Part shown: positions 47,907 through 59,136 of the stretch, piece by piece
Position numbering within the stretch: position 1 is the first letter of the stretch
Layout of the letters: each line of letters begins with the position of its first letter
Source of the DNA: Diplosphaera chodatii
Taxonomy: Eukaryota > Chlorophyta > Trebouxiophyceae > Prasiolales > Stichococcaceae
Direction of reading: 5' to 3'
Assembly (NCBI GenBank): GCA_032358165.1
Contig: JAALGY010000013.1
Location: 248,001-312,000, forward strand
Length of the DNA stretch: 64,000 nucleotides
Translations under genes and position numbers: made by a program
Notes under the pieces: model-generated
Databases searched by the model: none
Told to the model about the DNA's origin: nothing
The model's input: the letters and a program-made list of their open reading frames with translations, nothing else

Positions 47907-49680
47907 CTATGGATGACTATTCCCGACCTGCTGCGATGGCTGCTGTTGCGCTAGAAGCGCAGCCATGTACTGCATGAGCATCAGCGGTGGCGGCTGCCCA
48001 GCTGCCATGGCACTTGGCCAGGCCACCACCGGCCAGCCCATTGGCGGCAGGTTTTCAGACATGTGAGGCATGGCTGATGATGCTGGCAGCAAGGCGGGTG
48101 CAGCATGCGCTTGTGCAGGTACCAGCTCCAGGGTCTGCCCACCAGCTGCAACAGTATTCGCCTGACTGACCTCCAGCAGCGGCGCCCTTGTAGCGGCGGC
48201 GCTGGCGCTGCATGCATCAAGCGCAGGAAGGCGGTCTGTCGGCGCGGCTGGCTGCAGCTGCACACAGCCATGCGCTGCCGGCGCTGCTGGCTGGCCTGTA
48301 ATGCGGTCCTGTGTTGCGCTGGCAACAGTCTGTGCTGTAGGGCTACCGCTTGCCGTCCCCTGCACCTTGGACTGGTACCCCGGCAGCCGCTGGATGAGCG
48401 GCCCCCTCTTGACAGACGCCTTGCGTGCTGGCTTGTCAAATGGCTCGACAGCTGCTGAGAGCGGCTGGTGGGCAGCAGATGGCTGCTGCTGCTTTCGCCG
48501 CTTGCTGCCAGCTCTGCCACCAAAGCAGGCTGCCTCATGCCGCTTCAGGCTGTAACCATCCTGAGGGTTAAGTGGCGCCAGTGGCTCTGCCTGGCTGGCA
48601 GGATGTGCACAGCCGGCAGCCGCGTCAGATGCTGTTCGTGCTGCAAGCTGCTGCACGTACATGGCAACCTGGTCCAGCTGTGGAGCGGCTGCCAGCATCA
48701 GGTCAGCCGAGCTGGCAACCTGCTGAACTCTCGCAAGCGCCCTGGCGAACACAGCCTGCGCATTGCACTGGCTGCTGGATGGCTCCGCCGTGGCAGTGTC
48801 TGCATGCTGAGCTGCGACCGCCGGTGCTGCTGCTGCTGCTGCTGCTGCTGACGCCAGCGCTTGCGCTGATGCGACGCTGGTGGCTGGCATTGCCTCAATG
48901 GCAGCAGCAGTGCTGCTATCAGGTTCAGCCACGTTCTGCCGCAGCGGGTAATGCCGACGCAGGACAGCTAGCCCGCCTGCACTTGTGCCCAGCTTCGTTC
49001 CCATGACGGCCTTGAGCTGGCCAGCATTGATGGTGTAACGCTGCAGCAGAAGCTTGGCCACATGCTTGCAGAAGTTGCCCCGTGCTGCATGTGTGCAGGT
49101 GCAGCTGTCCTCCGAGACCTGGTAGAGCACGCCAGGCTTGCTGCAGCTGCGGATGCGCGTCATGGCTGTGCCGTCCGCAGGCAGCACACAGTCGTCCGGC
49201 AGGTCTCGTGCCTTGACGATGGATGCCGCTGCAATGTCCTCAGCCACCCTGTTCTTCTCGATACCAGCGACCTTGCGCCTGGCGCCGTCCTGGTAATGCG
49301 GGAAGATGCGCTCAGTGAGCTGGTATATCAGCCAGTCTATGCGGCGCGTGTGCATCCTGGACATGTCCGTGGCCAGCAGTGCCTTCATGAGGCTGTGGAA
49401 GCCTTCCGCGACGCCGGTGGTCTCCTGGTTGGCGAGATCAAGGTTGCGAAAGTAGGCCACCCACATCTCTGCAGGTTGTACAAGAGCGGGATGTCAGCGC
49501 AAAAGTATCTTCAGATGTACCACTCAAAATGGTAAACGACTGTGCTGTCGTGCAGCGCCACTGCGGTCGCGCACCCAGCTTGACTGCATAATGTGCTTTG
49601 AAGTACTCGATGAACTCATGGCAGTCCTCGTCAAAATCGTCGTACAGCTGTACTGCGGCCGGTTTGACGTTCCCGCCCAT
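47907..49680 (-). CDS. SWIM zinc-finger protein derived from a MULE-type transposase
   Basis: Two minus-strand exons in phase (49680-49575, 49468-47907) give 555 aa. The N-terminal half reads like the region after the catalytic core of Mutator-like transposases: EFIEYFKAHYAVKL, EMWVAYFRNLDLANQETTGV, then EGFHSLMKALLATDMSR and RRIDWLIYQLTERIFPHY. A SWIM finger follows (SEDSCTCTHAARGNFCKHVA; CxCx8CxH). The C-terminal ~340 residues are Ala/Gln/Pro-rich. The DDE catalytic domain that should precede this region is absent, so the protein cannot cut DNA alone. It may be a domesticated DNA-binding protein or a 5'-truncated transposon copy. It lies 2.8 kb from the mobile element at 52473. Confidence 0.72.
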
Positions 49681-50326
49681 TGCGGGATAACCTTACGCAT
49701 GTGTACTTAACCTCGTCAGTCATGTGATGTGTTGCACTGCAAAGCTCCATGATCATACAAATGACGCCTGGAGCCGTTGTTGCATCACTGTTACTGCCAA
49801 AACTGGGTGCCTGTCCGCCAGCACAGCACAGGCGGTGCGTCATGCACCCTGATCAAATGGGTTCCTGGGTCCTACCGTAAACTCCTGCACGACTGCTGGG
49901 TGTGGTGCGACCACCCGCAGCAGACAAACCACCTCGCCTGAACAATACGCAAACCTAAGCCAGCAACCTACAAGTTCAAGAACGTCGCCTGGCGAGCCTG
50001 ACTTCTTAACCTTAGAAACCTACTTCTATATCCCCACACCTAACCTGATATATTGGCACCACTGCACCATCGCCTTGCTGCAGCGTCGCCCAACTCCTTG
50101 GCCATCGAACGCTGTATGCAAGCCGGCACTAGGACTGAGCTGCCACATGGCTGAACACCAGCCAGGACAGGTTGCTTCAGGTGTCCTGAGCTGCAAGGCC
50201 TGCGCCGAGCTGACAGCACCATGGGCGGCTGGCAGCGAGTGGTCAAGTCAGCATCTGGCTCCGACTGCACTGCTGCGCCGCCGCTGACGCAGCCCACCTG
50301 CTGCGCTGTGCGACAGGCGCCGCTGC
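49681..50326. other. intergenic region
   Basis: About 650 nt between the SWIM-finger gene and the 3' end of PEP carboxykinase. It is AT-richer than the exons. No exon was recognised; missing 5' transposase sequence was looked for and not seen. Confidence 0.45.
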
Positions 50327-52273
50327 TCATGCATCCATCTTTGGGCCGGCAGCGCAGATCTCCGCCGCCGTCTCCCTGCTGACAAACCCGCCGCCCGATG
50401 CATACTTCTTGAAGTTGGAGGAGTAGAGGGACGCGAGGTGGCGCAGCGCCTTGTCGAACGCGCCGCCGTCCTTCCACTGCGCGCTCGGCTGCAGGATCTC
50501 GTCGGGCACCCGCGACACCCGCTTGGGCACCTGCAGGCCGAAGATGGGCGTCGCCTCGCACTCAGCAGCGGCCAGCTCGCCCGAGTGGATGGCATCGATG
50601 ATGGCACGCGTGTGCTTCAGCTTCATGCGGTAGCCGACGCCGTAGCCGCCCGCCGTCCAGCCCGTGTTGACCAGCCAGGCGGTCGAGCTGTGCTTCTGCA
50701 TCTTCTCCGCCAGCATGGACGCATACTTCATGGGGTGCCACATCAGGAATGCGCCGCCAAAGCACGCTGAGAAGGTCGCCTCCGGCTCAGTGACGCCCTG
50801 CTCGGTGCCCGCCACCTTGGCGGTGTAGCCGGATATGAAGTGGTACATGGCCTGCGGGGTGGTGAGGCGGGACACGGGCGGCAGCACGCCAAAGGCGTCG
50901 CAGCACAGCAGGATGATGTTCTTGGGGTGGGGGCCCACGCACGGGATGCGCGCGTTGGCGATGAAGTCGATGGGGTACGACACCCGCGTGTTCTCCGTCA
51001 GCGCGTTGCTCATGAAGTCGACCTCACGTGTGTACTCATCAAATACCACGTTCTCCAGGATGGCACCGAAGCGGATGGCGTTCCAGATCTCCGGCTCTGA
51101 CTCCTTCTTGAGGCCGATGCACTTGGCATAGCAGCCGCCCTCGATGTTGAACACGCCATTGTCGGACCAGCAGTGCTCATCATCGCCGATCAGCGGGCGC
51201 TGCGGGTCGGTGGACAGCGTCGTCTTGCCAGTGCCTGACAGCCCGAAGAACAATGACACGTCGTTGTCCCTGCCCACGTTGCAGCCCGAGTGCAGCGACA
51301 GGATGCCGCGCTTGGGCATCAGGTAGTGCATCACTGTGAAGATGCCCTTCTTCATCTCGCCCGCATACTGGCTGCCCAGTATCACCATCTCCCTCGCCTT
51401 CAGGTTGACGTCCACGGAGCTGGAGGACGTCATGTAGGAGGTGTAGCGGTTGCAGGGGAAGGCGCCCGCGTTGAAGATGGTGAAGTCAGGCCGCCCAAAG
51501 CTCGCCAGCTCTGCCTCTGTCGGCCTGATCAGCATGTTGTGCATGAACAGGCAGTGGTAGGAGCGCGCCGACACGACCCGGATCTTGTACCTCGACTCGG
51601 GGTCCCAGCCGGCGTAGCCGTCAAACACGTACAGCCGGTCGAGCATGTTGAGGTAGTCCACGGCGCGCTCGCGGTTGAGCAGGAAGGTGCGCTCGTCCAT
51701 CTCGTAGTTGGGGGAGCCGTTGCCGTCCTGATTCCACCAGACGTCGGCCTGGGACTCCTCCTCCCGCACAACCCGCTTGTCCTTGGGCGTCCGCCCTGTC
51801 TTGGCGCCCGACAGCGTCGCCAGCGCGCCAGTGGAAACCAAGTGGCTCCCCGGCTCGTACGCCAGGGCCTTCTCGTAGAGCTCCGCTGGCGTCAGGTTGT
51901 GGTACACCACAGTCGGCTTCAGGCCCGCATCTGACATCGCCGACATGAAGGTCGAGCGCGCTCCCTCCACTGTCTTGCGCTTGTCCTTCTTCTCGGTCGT
52001 GACAACCCTAGGTCCGGTCGTTCTGGCTGCGGACTTGAGCGTCTCGCTGATCGAGCTGATCTGCTGCTGCTCGACGTTCTGGTCTTTTGCGGGCCGCTTG
52101 GTGGACTTCTGCAGCTGGTGCAGCTGGTCCAGGTCCTCTGCGCGGGGGCCATGAAAGTCGTCTGCCATGGTGCGCACCAGCGGGTGCAGCGGGCTGCTGA
52201 CATCGTCCTCCGGCAGCTCCGCATCCTCTGGGGTGCCGTTCGGGACTCGGCCATTAGAATGGTCACCGGCCAT
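50327..52273 (-). CDS. PCK1: phosphoenolpyruvate carboxykinase (ATP)
   Basis: A single exon of 648 aa, the usual length for plant-type ATP-dependent PEPCK. The enzyme converts oxaloacetate and ATP to PEP, CO2 and ADP, driving gluconeogenesis or C4-type carbon shuttling, normally in the cytosol. Signatures are complete: substrate Arg region [28 protein letters not shown], kinase-1a P-loop [11 protein letters not shown] (residues ~344-354), kinase-2 LIGDDEHCW (~361-369), [23 protein letters not shown] and NTRVSYP. The ~100-residue N-terminal extension with charged and Gln stretches matches the regulatory extension of plant enzymes. The start at 52273 (MAGDHSNGR) was chosen for this fit. The frame stays open to an ATG at 52363 that would add a hydrophobic leader. 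Lack of introns is odd here. Confidence 0.95.
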   Translation of the reverse strand: MAGDHSNGRVPNGTPEDAELPEDDVSSPLHPLVRTMADDFHGPRAEDLDQLHQLQKSTKRPAKDQNVEQQQISSISETLKSAARTTGPRVVTTEKKDKRKTVEGARSTFMSAMSDAGLKPTVVYHNLTPAELYEKALAYEPGSHLVSTGALATLSGAKTGRTPKDKRVVREEESQADVWWNQDGNGSPNYEMDERTFLLNRERAVDYLNMLDRLYVFDGYAGWDPESRYKIRVVSARSYHCLFMHNMLIRPTEAELASFGRPDFTIFNAGAFPCNRYTSYMTSSSSVDVNLKAREMVILGSQYAGEMKKGIFTVMHYLMPKRGILSLHSGCNVGRDNDVSLFFGLSGTGKTTLSTDPQRPLIGDDEHCWSDNGVFNIEGGCYAKCIGLKKESEPEIWNAIRFGAILENVVFDEYTREVDFMSNALTENTRVSYPIDFIANARIPCVGPHPKNIILLCCDAFGVLPPVSRLTTPQAMYHFISGYTAKVAGTEQGVTEPEATFSACFGGAFLMWHPMKYASMLAEKMQKHSSTAWLVNTGWTAGGYGVGYRMKLKHTRAIIDAIHSGELAAAECEATPIFGLQVPKRVSRVPDEILQPSAQWKDGGAFDKALRHLASLYSSNFKKYASGGGFVSRETAAEICAAGPKMDA

Positions 52274-52472
52274 GATGCAGCTTGTGTTGACAACTGCCGC
52301 CGCCAATAACAGAGGTCCAGCCGCAATGCAGGCCGCAAACGCGCAACTGTCAAGGTCGTGCATGCCTCGTCAGCATTCGGTGCACATGAGAGTCCTTGTC
52401 CGCCTGACTGCGGTCCCTTACGCAAGCACTTCTCCGTGCAAGGGGGAGAAAACATGTCCTTCGTCTGCTCAC
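52274..52472. promoter_or_regulatory. PEPCK 5' flank cut short by the mobile element
   Basis: Only 199 nt separate the PEPCK start from the left end of the mobile element at 52473. The proximal promoter must lie here or inside the element. Confidence 0.4.
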
Positions 52473-53161
52473 CAAGGGGAATAGAAGAGGGGATGACGCA
52501 GTTATGTAGTAGGCTGTTACGGTGGTCAGGACCCGCTTCAATATGGCCCCTTTTGGATGCAGTTAGCCCGAAATATGACGCTCTAGCTCCTCAATATGAC
52601 GTTTCTCGAAACGCTAAGTGCTGCAAGCACAGACGCCCGCATCATGCGCCACCACTTGCAGATTGCTCTCTGAGACCTTGTTGACCTTCCTGCAAGCGGC
52701 CGCGCCTCTCCAGGCGGCCTGCACGCGGGCATGTGCCCTGGGCACTCACCTGTGTACATCGGCCCAGCCACGGCTACAGCCGTGCGCACGGGCCATGCCC
52801 CGGAGTATCGAAGGTCGGTCGTGTGCAAGTCCTGCCTGCGCCTTCGTTTGGCGCATCGCATGCTCCGTCGTGCTGCAATTCCAGGTTTGCTTGTTGGAGC
52901 CTGTGTGCATGCATGTCGGTGCATGGCCCCTGAGGCACAGCTTTCGGGGCGCCAGCAGGCTCTGACGAATCCGCTTGGCCTGCTGAATGCACAGCGATCG
53001 CCGGCGACGGTATGCAGACACCCTGGAGGGTGTGCCAGAGAATGGGGTGCTCGATCCAGACAGCATGCAGTGATGCCCCCACAAGCCGATAGGGCCAGGG
53101 GCCGCAGCGACCGAGCAGCAGTAGCACTAGCCTGAAGATGCAGCACCAGCGGATGCAGCAG
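52473..53161 (+). repeat. left long terminal inverted repeat
   Basis: 689 bp, uninterrupted. It begins CAAGGGGAATAGAAGAGGGG and ends at GGATGCAGCAG. It aligns as reverse complement with 57137-57799 plus the terminal 25 bp at 58835-58859. Parallel open frames in both arms (for example 52583-53218 minus and 57128-57685 plus) come from this homology and are not evidence of genes. Confidence 0.9.
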
Positions 53162-56100
53162 ACGGAGCTGGGCAGCACATGATGATGCATTTCTTGTGAT
53201 GCCGCGTGCACCCAACAATCAAGCAGGTGCTGTTTTGCCCACTGTGTGCAAAGCATTGTCAGCGCTGAGATGACAAGCTAAGTCTGTGATGCCCTGAGGT
53301 TAGCCCTGAATGACTGGGAAAACGCCAATGCAAGCAGGTGACAGGCGCTTTGCATTGATAGCGCATGCTGCGGCCATTGCAATATAGCTTCCTCAGACTC
53401 CCAATGGATATCTGTGGCCAGTCAGGCCCCGCATAGCACTCTAAAGGTGCGTGATCTGCATCGATGTGCAGCTGAAGCTGCCTGCCATGCTCGCATCCAC
53501 TCGTGCTGCAACGTTTCTGGCCCGAGCATATGTCGCCAAAGCAGAGGCACAAAGCAGAGGTACATGGCCTTGCAGGCTGCACTACAGCGCGAGCATCTGC
53601 CGCAGAAGTACCGTTGCCAGCATACGGATGGGCCGCTGCAAGCTGCAGTATAGACGCCTGCAGGAAGCTTCTTTACCAGCAGCCTGGGCTACAGCATGGA
53701 GTCAGGAGCGGCGTGTGTGCACAATGTCGACAATCGTTGCTCCAGTACTGGCATCTCTTGTAGAGTGCCTCTGCAACAAGGCTGTCAAGCAGGGCACTGC
53801 CAGACCTTGAAGCAGCTGTGCAGCATGCCCAGAGTCTGGTGCTGATGGCTGGTAGCCAATTTTGCATTGCCTCATGTACAGTGTATTACAGTTGCCATCT
53901 GCGCAGCTGCGGTGCTCATGTGCCCTTGACATGCGACAAGAAGCAACATGTGCACTAAGATAGCAGGCTGTCACACGTTGTGCAGCACAGTGACACTGAT
54001 TATGCCAAGCATGTGCTGGCCCTCACATTGGTCTGCGGGATGAATATAATGCAAGCCCACTTGCACTCGGTGTATCATGGTTTCAGGCCATCATATGGCT
54101 CCTCATGTGTTGATCTGCCGCCCCGTACAGCCGTGTGCTTGCACAGCCCCACTGGTTGCAGGTGGATCATGAGATGTCAAGCAGGATGAGCTATCAACAC
54201 CTCCTGCACTAGAGCACTGAAAGTTGAGCATGCAACCTGACAGGCGAAACTGTCTGAAGTAGCCACCTGCAGGACCAGCATCTTTGCATGCTTTGGGTTC
54301 ACCAGCCATGCGGGCCTGTCTTCGTAATCTGCAGAGCAACATCAGCACTGTTGTCCTCACATAAGCGTGCACAATTGAGAAGAGACTAGGCGATGCGCTT
54401 CATCAGCGCTCACCTCAGCAGAGAGCAATGTCTCACAGCCATTTGCACCAATCCATCAATGGTGCGAGTCCTGAGTGTCTGGATACCCTTTCAAACATCA
54501 CTGCCGACAATGCCTCCTGATATGCATTGGTGGGCGCGTCATCAACCCTGCAAATGGTCAGCAAAGCATTGATGACCGATCATGACATTGCTGAGTTGAC
54601 GGACAGTCACATGCAGTCCCACGACAGTTGTACGTGGGCTGCCACAAGCTGGAAGGTGCTCACTTCCTGCATCACCAGTCACCTCATGGGCGGTGGATGT
54701 CTAGCTAGGGCAGGTTGCTGACCACTGTGTGTTGCACTGTAGATAGGTGAAATGAAAGTCCTGGCTGATACTGTACGTAGGTGGCGGGTGGCGCTTCGTT
54801 CCTTGGCAATGAGCCTGCAGCACACAAAGAGCGCATCAGCGTTACATACAGCAGCAAGACATCGCTCCACGACTCCATGCTCGACTTGCTGTGAAGCGCT
54901 CGGTGACATGTGATACACAGCCATACAATGCATGAGAAACATCCTGCCAAGCAGTTGCCGGGGCAACTCGTTGATCCATAAAATCTGCTGAACAATTGGT
55001 ATTTTGAGATCCGCTGTTGTCAGTGCCATGTGCACCGGCCACTCTTGCATTCTCTGCTGCCACACTAGTCGAGCATTGGTCTGAGGCGATGGTCAACGAT
55101 GAGCGGTGTCTCGAAATCTGCATGGTCGTGACGGCAGCAAGTTTGTCCTAGCTCGTGGGGTCTATCCTTCATATGTGCCTTGATGCAAACAGCACAGACG
55201 GAGTCCATGGGGGATTACAAACGTGCTCAAGGTGCGGCGCATGTGAGTTCAGGCTGTCACACGCTCTCACCTGTACCATAGGCCATTACCGGCGGCAAAG
55301 AGCATGTAGGAGGACTGCTTTCAGTGATGCGCTGCGCCCTGACGGCCCACCACCGCTTGCCAGGGATGCCAGGGACAGTTGCAGCACTGCTGCCGCCATG
55401 TGCACTCCCCATGCATCTGCAGCAGAATGAGGTGTCTTCCTGATACAGGTTCGCGGGTGTTCAGTGCTCCATCTGCAGTAGCGACCACCTCAGCGTAGCC
55501 TAGACAAACATATGCAGACACTGCTATTGACCATATGCATGCATGTTGCGCACCACATGTCATCCAGCCCTGCTTGTGTGGTGGGAACTGTGCTGGCTTA
55601 TCAACTCGAAGAAGATATCTGGCTCCACTTGTCGGTTGCACCACCCCAAATTTGGATGTGCTGACAACAACGCCGCCGAGCAGGAATGCTGCACCTGAGC
55701 AGCGGGTGCGTGGACTTCCTGTGCAACATTTGAGTCAGTATCACTGCGAGCCCATCTAGAGACCCCATGGCGCTCCACTGAGCGCCGTGGGGTCTCTCCG
55801 GGGATGTCAACGAACGCTATGCTGCAGTGACATAGCATGCAAGCACACAACATATAGCAGACAGCGCAGCATGCAACACCGTCTAGTGGATGTGATGTAT
55901 GCGCAGCTGTGCAGCGTAGCATCTCCAGGGCGGCACCAAGTCGTCCAGCAATGCCTGCACCATGCTCATGCCTGCCATGTTTGGTGCAGGTGCTGCATGA
56001 TGAGCAGGGTGACCTACCGATCTACAGCTGTGACTCCACTGGTGGTGAAGCACTTGCTGCGCATGATGGGCCCTGGCAGGCTGAGCACCTGCCATCTGTT

Positions 56101-57136
56101 GGGTGCTGACGATCTTCATTCATGTTCGTACAAGGCACTCGATGAGCATGCTGGCTTCCTGTGTCCGGAAGAAGAGAGATGCACGGGAGGCAATTCGCAC
56201 ACGATCACACGCAGGATGCCACATGACACTGCCCGCAGTAAGAGGGTTTACGAGACCCCTGGAAGGCCGCCGAATAAGGCTGACTGTGAGCATGTCAGCT
56301 TGTGTGGTGGCATTACTGTGCTGCGCTACTGTAGGGTCAACCATTGACGACGTGCATTGCTGGTTACAATATGTATCCATGCATGCTGTGATGCAGACTG
56401 GACAGTCGAATTAAGCGACCATCATGACATAAGATATCTTCTCTAGTGCCAAGGCGTGGCGATGTGGGGTGAGACCTTCACATCCTGACAGTGCTACATG
56501 CTCACAATATCGTATGTGGCTGCAGCATGCACATGTTCTGCCACCTGGTCATCAGCATGGCCAGTGACAAGCTGTCTGCTGGCACCCAGCAGGCCAGAAC
56601 TACAAAACTTATGCTAGCATTTGAGCTAGGCTGGCTGCCCGGGAGTCTACATGCCTACGGGAGTCTACATGCCAGCTGCCACCGCTGTCAGCAGCTGCTG
56701 CCTCTATACGGCGCACTGGCTGCTGCATGAACACTAGCAATGCAGGGACACCAGCAGGTGCAGGGGCACTGCCTGTCCACGGCAGCGGCAGCTGCTGCCC
56801 AGCTTTGCCACCGCGGTGATGCTGCAGCCTGCACGTCACAGTACGGCTACGAGTGAGTACAGTGCCATGAAGCAGCATCTGCTCTTCGTTCACGCAGCCA
56901 TCCCAGCATACGGCCCATGCATGCCGCCGTGGTACACATTGCTCCCTTCAGCATTCCTTGCCTTTTGTCTTGTCTCCTTCCGGGTCAGCTGAACCTTTCC
57001 CTGTAGTAGTACAGCAACACGTCGGTAGAGGTCATCAGTTCGATAGCAGGTGCAGCAGCTGTGCATCGCCGGTCACCTGAAAGGCTGTGCAGATTGATGC
57101 CGCCTCATTTCATCCTGGGTAGCCACTTTGATGCCC
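53162..57136. other. interior of the mobile element
   Basis: About 4 kb, AT-richer than the host exons. Only short open frames (all under ~190 codons) without recognisable domains. One strong hairpin at 55758-55797 and a short direct repeat (GGGAGTCTACATGCC twice near 56,641-56,673). Confidence 0.6.
55758..55797. repeat. 18-bp hairpin in the element interior
   Basis: AGAGACCCCATGGCGCTC and GAGCGCCGTGGGGTCTCT are inverted copies separated by CACT, with one mismatch (a G:T pair in RNA). Confidence 0.9.
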
Positions 57137-57799
57137 CTGCTGCATCCGCTGGTGCTGCATCTTCAGGCTAGTGCTACTGCTGCTCGGTCGCTGCGGCCCC
57201 TGGCCCTATCGGCTTGTGGGGGCATCACTGCATGCTGTCTGGATCGAGCACCCCATTCTCTGGCACACCCTCCAGGGTGTCTGCATACCGTCGCCGGCGA
57301 TCGCTGTGCATTCAGCAGGCCAAGTGGATTCGTCAGAGCCTGCTGGCGCCCCGAAAGCTGTGCCTCAGGGGCCACGCACCGACATGCATGCACACAGGCT
57401 CCCACAAGTAAACCTGGAATTGCAGCACGACGGAGCATGCGATGCGCCAAACGAAGGCGCAGGCAGGACTTGCACACGACCGACCTTCGATACTCCGGGG
57501 CATGGCCCGTGCGCACGGCTGTAGCCGTGGCTGGGCCGATGTACACAGGTGAGTGCCCAAGGGCACATGCCCGCGTGCAGGCCGCCTGGATAGGCGCGGC
57601 CGCTTGCAGGAAGGTCAACAAGGTCTCAGAGAGCAATCTGCAAGTGGTGGCGCATGATGCGGGCGTCTGTGCTTGCAGCACTTAGCGTTTTGAGCAACGT
57701 CATATTGAGGAGCTAGAGCGTCATATTTCGGGCTAACTGCATCCAAAAGGGGCCATATTGAAGGGGGTCCTGACCACTGTAACAGCCGACTACATAACT
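57137..57799 (-). repeat. right long inverted repeat arm (inner part)
   Basis: 663 bp, reverse complement of 52500-53161 with scattered substitutions and small indels (for example TGGGCACTC versus TGCCCAAGG next to a shared GGGCAC). Its outer 25 bp lie 1,035 bp further right at 58835-58859. Confidence 0.9.
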
Positions 57800-58834
57800 G
57801 GATGACACGAGGCTGAAAACCCAGGTTCCCGTTTTGTGCCATTTGCCTGTGATTTTGCAGCGCTGCCGCAGACTACACAGAGCTACTTACGCTCGCGCCA
57901 CTTTACGAGCTTTTCTTTGACATCTAAGCTGCAGCTTGAGACGTACAGCGCGCGTTGCGACTGCGTACAGCCGCTGCACTGATTTATTGCAACGAGGCAC
58001 TGCCTCGCAAGGAAAATACCAGTCTGCAAGGCACTGGCAGCCGCGCAGACGCAGCTGACCGCCTCAGACCTTCGTTGTTGATGTGGGAAGCTGCTTCAGT
58101 CATCTGCTTGGTCGCTAACATCCTGCTGGAGCGGTTGAAAGTCAGCCATGGACAGTGCTGAGGTGCCAGAGAGATACGAACCAAGGCGCTGACGCTGTCC
58201 AGTGCGTCGCGCCTTGATCATCGGGCTGCACTGCTGCCAGGAGTAGTCTGAGAGCGTCCAGACAGCACTGCCTGCTCTGAAGTGGCCGTGGGCTTGCTCT
58301 GATGTTTGTTACCTGAGCGTGGCCCCTCTGGACGTGTGCAGTGCTTTCAGCATCCGCGCCACTCATCAGAAGGCGTAACCAACATAGTGTGCGCATCGGT
58401 ACCGCGGGCAGCCCTCACTGCAAGCCTAGATTGCGCTAGAGATGTATTGTGTTCCTACTGCCACAGGAAGTATCGCCAGTTCTGCCAAGCAAGCTGGCGT
58501 TATGCTTACGCGCTGCCATGTATGCAGTCAATAGTCAGCCAGAAATCCCTGGTGGACGCCGCAGCCGGTCGCGCAGGCTCGATATGCTCCTCTGATTTAT
58601 TGCAACGAAGCCTCCGGGATGTGTCCTAGCATCACGGCGCCAATCGGAACCCGCTGCAAGCGAGCTGCTACAGAGGTGTCACATCTGAATAGCTGCAAGT
58701 ACTGAATGCGCTCACGAGGGGTAATGACCCGCAAGGCGTCCACACCACACACTACTTCCACTTTGCAAGTGAAACTTCTGCGAGTCCCGTGGCACAAAAC
58801 GGGAACCTTAGAAAGTAGCGGGAACGGTGGTCGT
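57800..58834. mobile_element. nested ~1-kb insertion inside the right inverted repeat
   Basis: 1,035 bp with no counterpart in the left arm, placed between bases that are almost adjacent there (52497 and 52500). Its ends are inverted: GGATGACACGA at 57800 and TCGTGTCATCC ending at 58841, the last seven bases overlapping the outer repeat. Just inside lies a second inverted pair, GGTTCCCGTTTTGTGCCA (~57823) and TGGCACAAAACGGGAACC (~58791). TGATTTATTGCAACGA occurs twice, near 57,980 and 58,595. No credible coding region. Confidence 0.7.
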
Positions 58835-59136
58835 GTCATCCCCTCTTCTATTCCCCTTGTGCTCACAAACTAACTGACCTTGGCCCCGTCAGACATGGCG
58901 CCCACATCGGGCATTGCACGTCTCATCTGCTCGAACATGCACATCGCCCTTGCTATGCTGAGTTTGCAGGCTCAAAACGTCGAGTATCGTCTGCGGTAGT
59001 TGTGTGTCGTCGCCGTGCATTACACACCGATGCCTCAGGCCCTGCCGGGCCTGCGTCGTCCACCTGGAACAAATCTTGTACATCAAGAGTGGTTCTGAGT
59101 GCTTGCGCGTACAAATATTCAGACCATCTACATCAG

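Larger units (their letters stand above)
52473..58859. mobile_element. DNA-transposon-like element with long terminal inverted repeats
   Basis: A 6,387-bp segment bounded by a perfect 25-bp inverted repeat (52473-52497 and 58835-58859) and flanked on both sides by the 7-bp direct repeat TGCTCAC (52466-52472 and 58860-58866), which reads as a target-site duplication. The inverted repeat extends to ~690 bp: the left arm 52500-53161 pairs with 57137-57799 at high identity. The right arm is interrupted by 57800-58834. The interior (53162-57136) has no long open frame and no recognisable transposase, so it looks non-autonomous. Long inverted repeats recall MULE or foldback elements, but a 7-bp duplication is short for MULEs; class unassigned. 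Confidence 0.85.

Noticed and set aside
52583..53218. Long open frames in both arms of the inverted repeat (for example 211 codons at 52583-53218 minus and 185 codons at 57128-57685 plus)
   Set aside because: They are mirror copies of the same repeat sequence, have low-complexity Arg/Ala/Cys translations, no splice pattern and no known domain.
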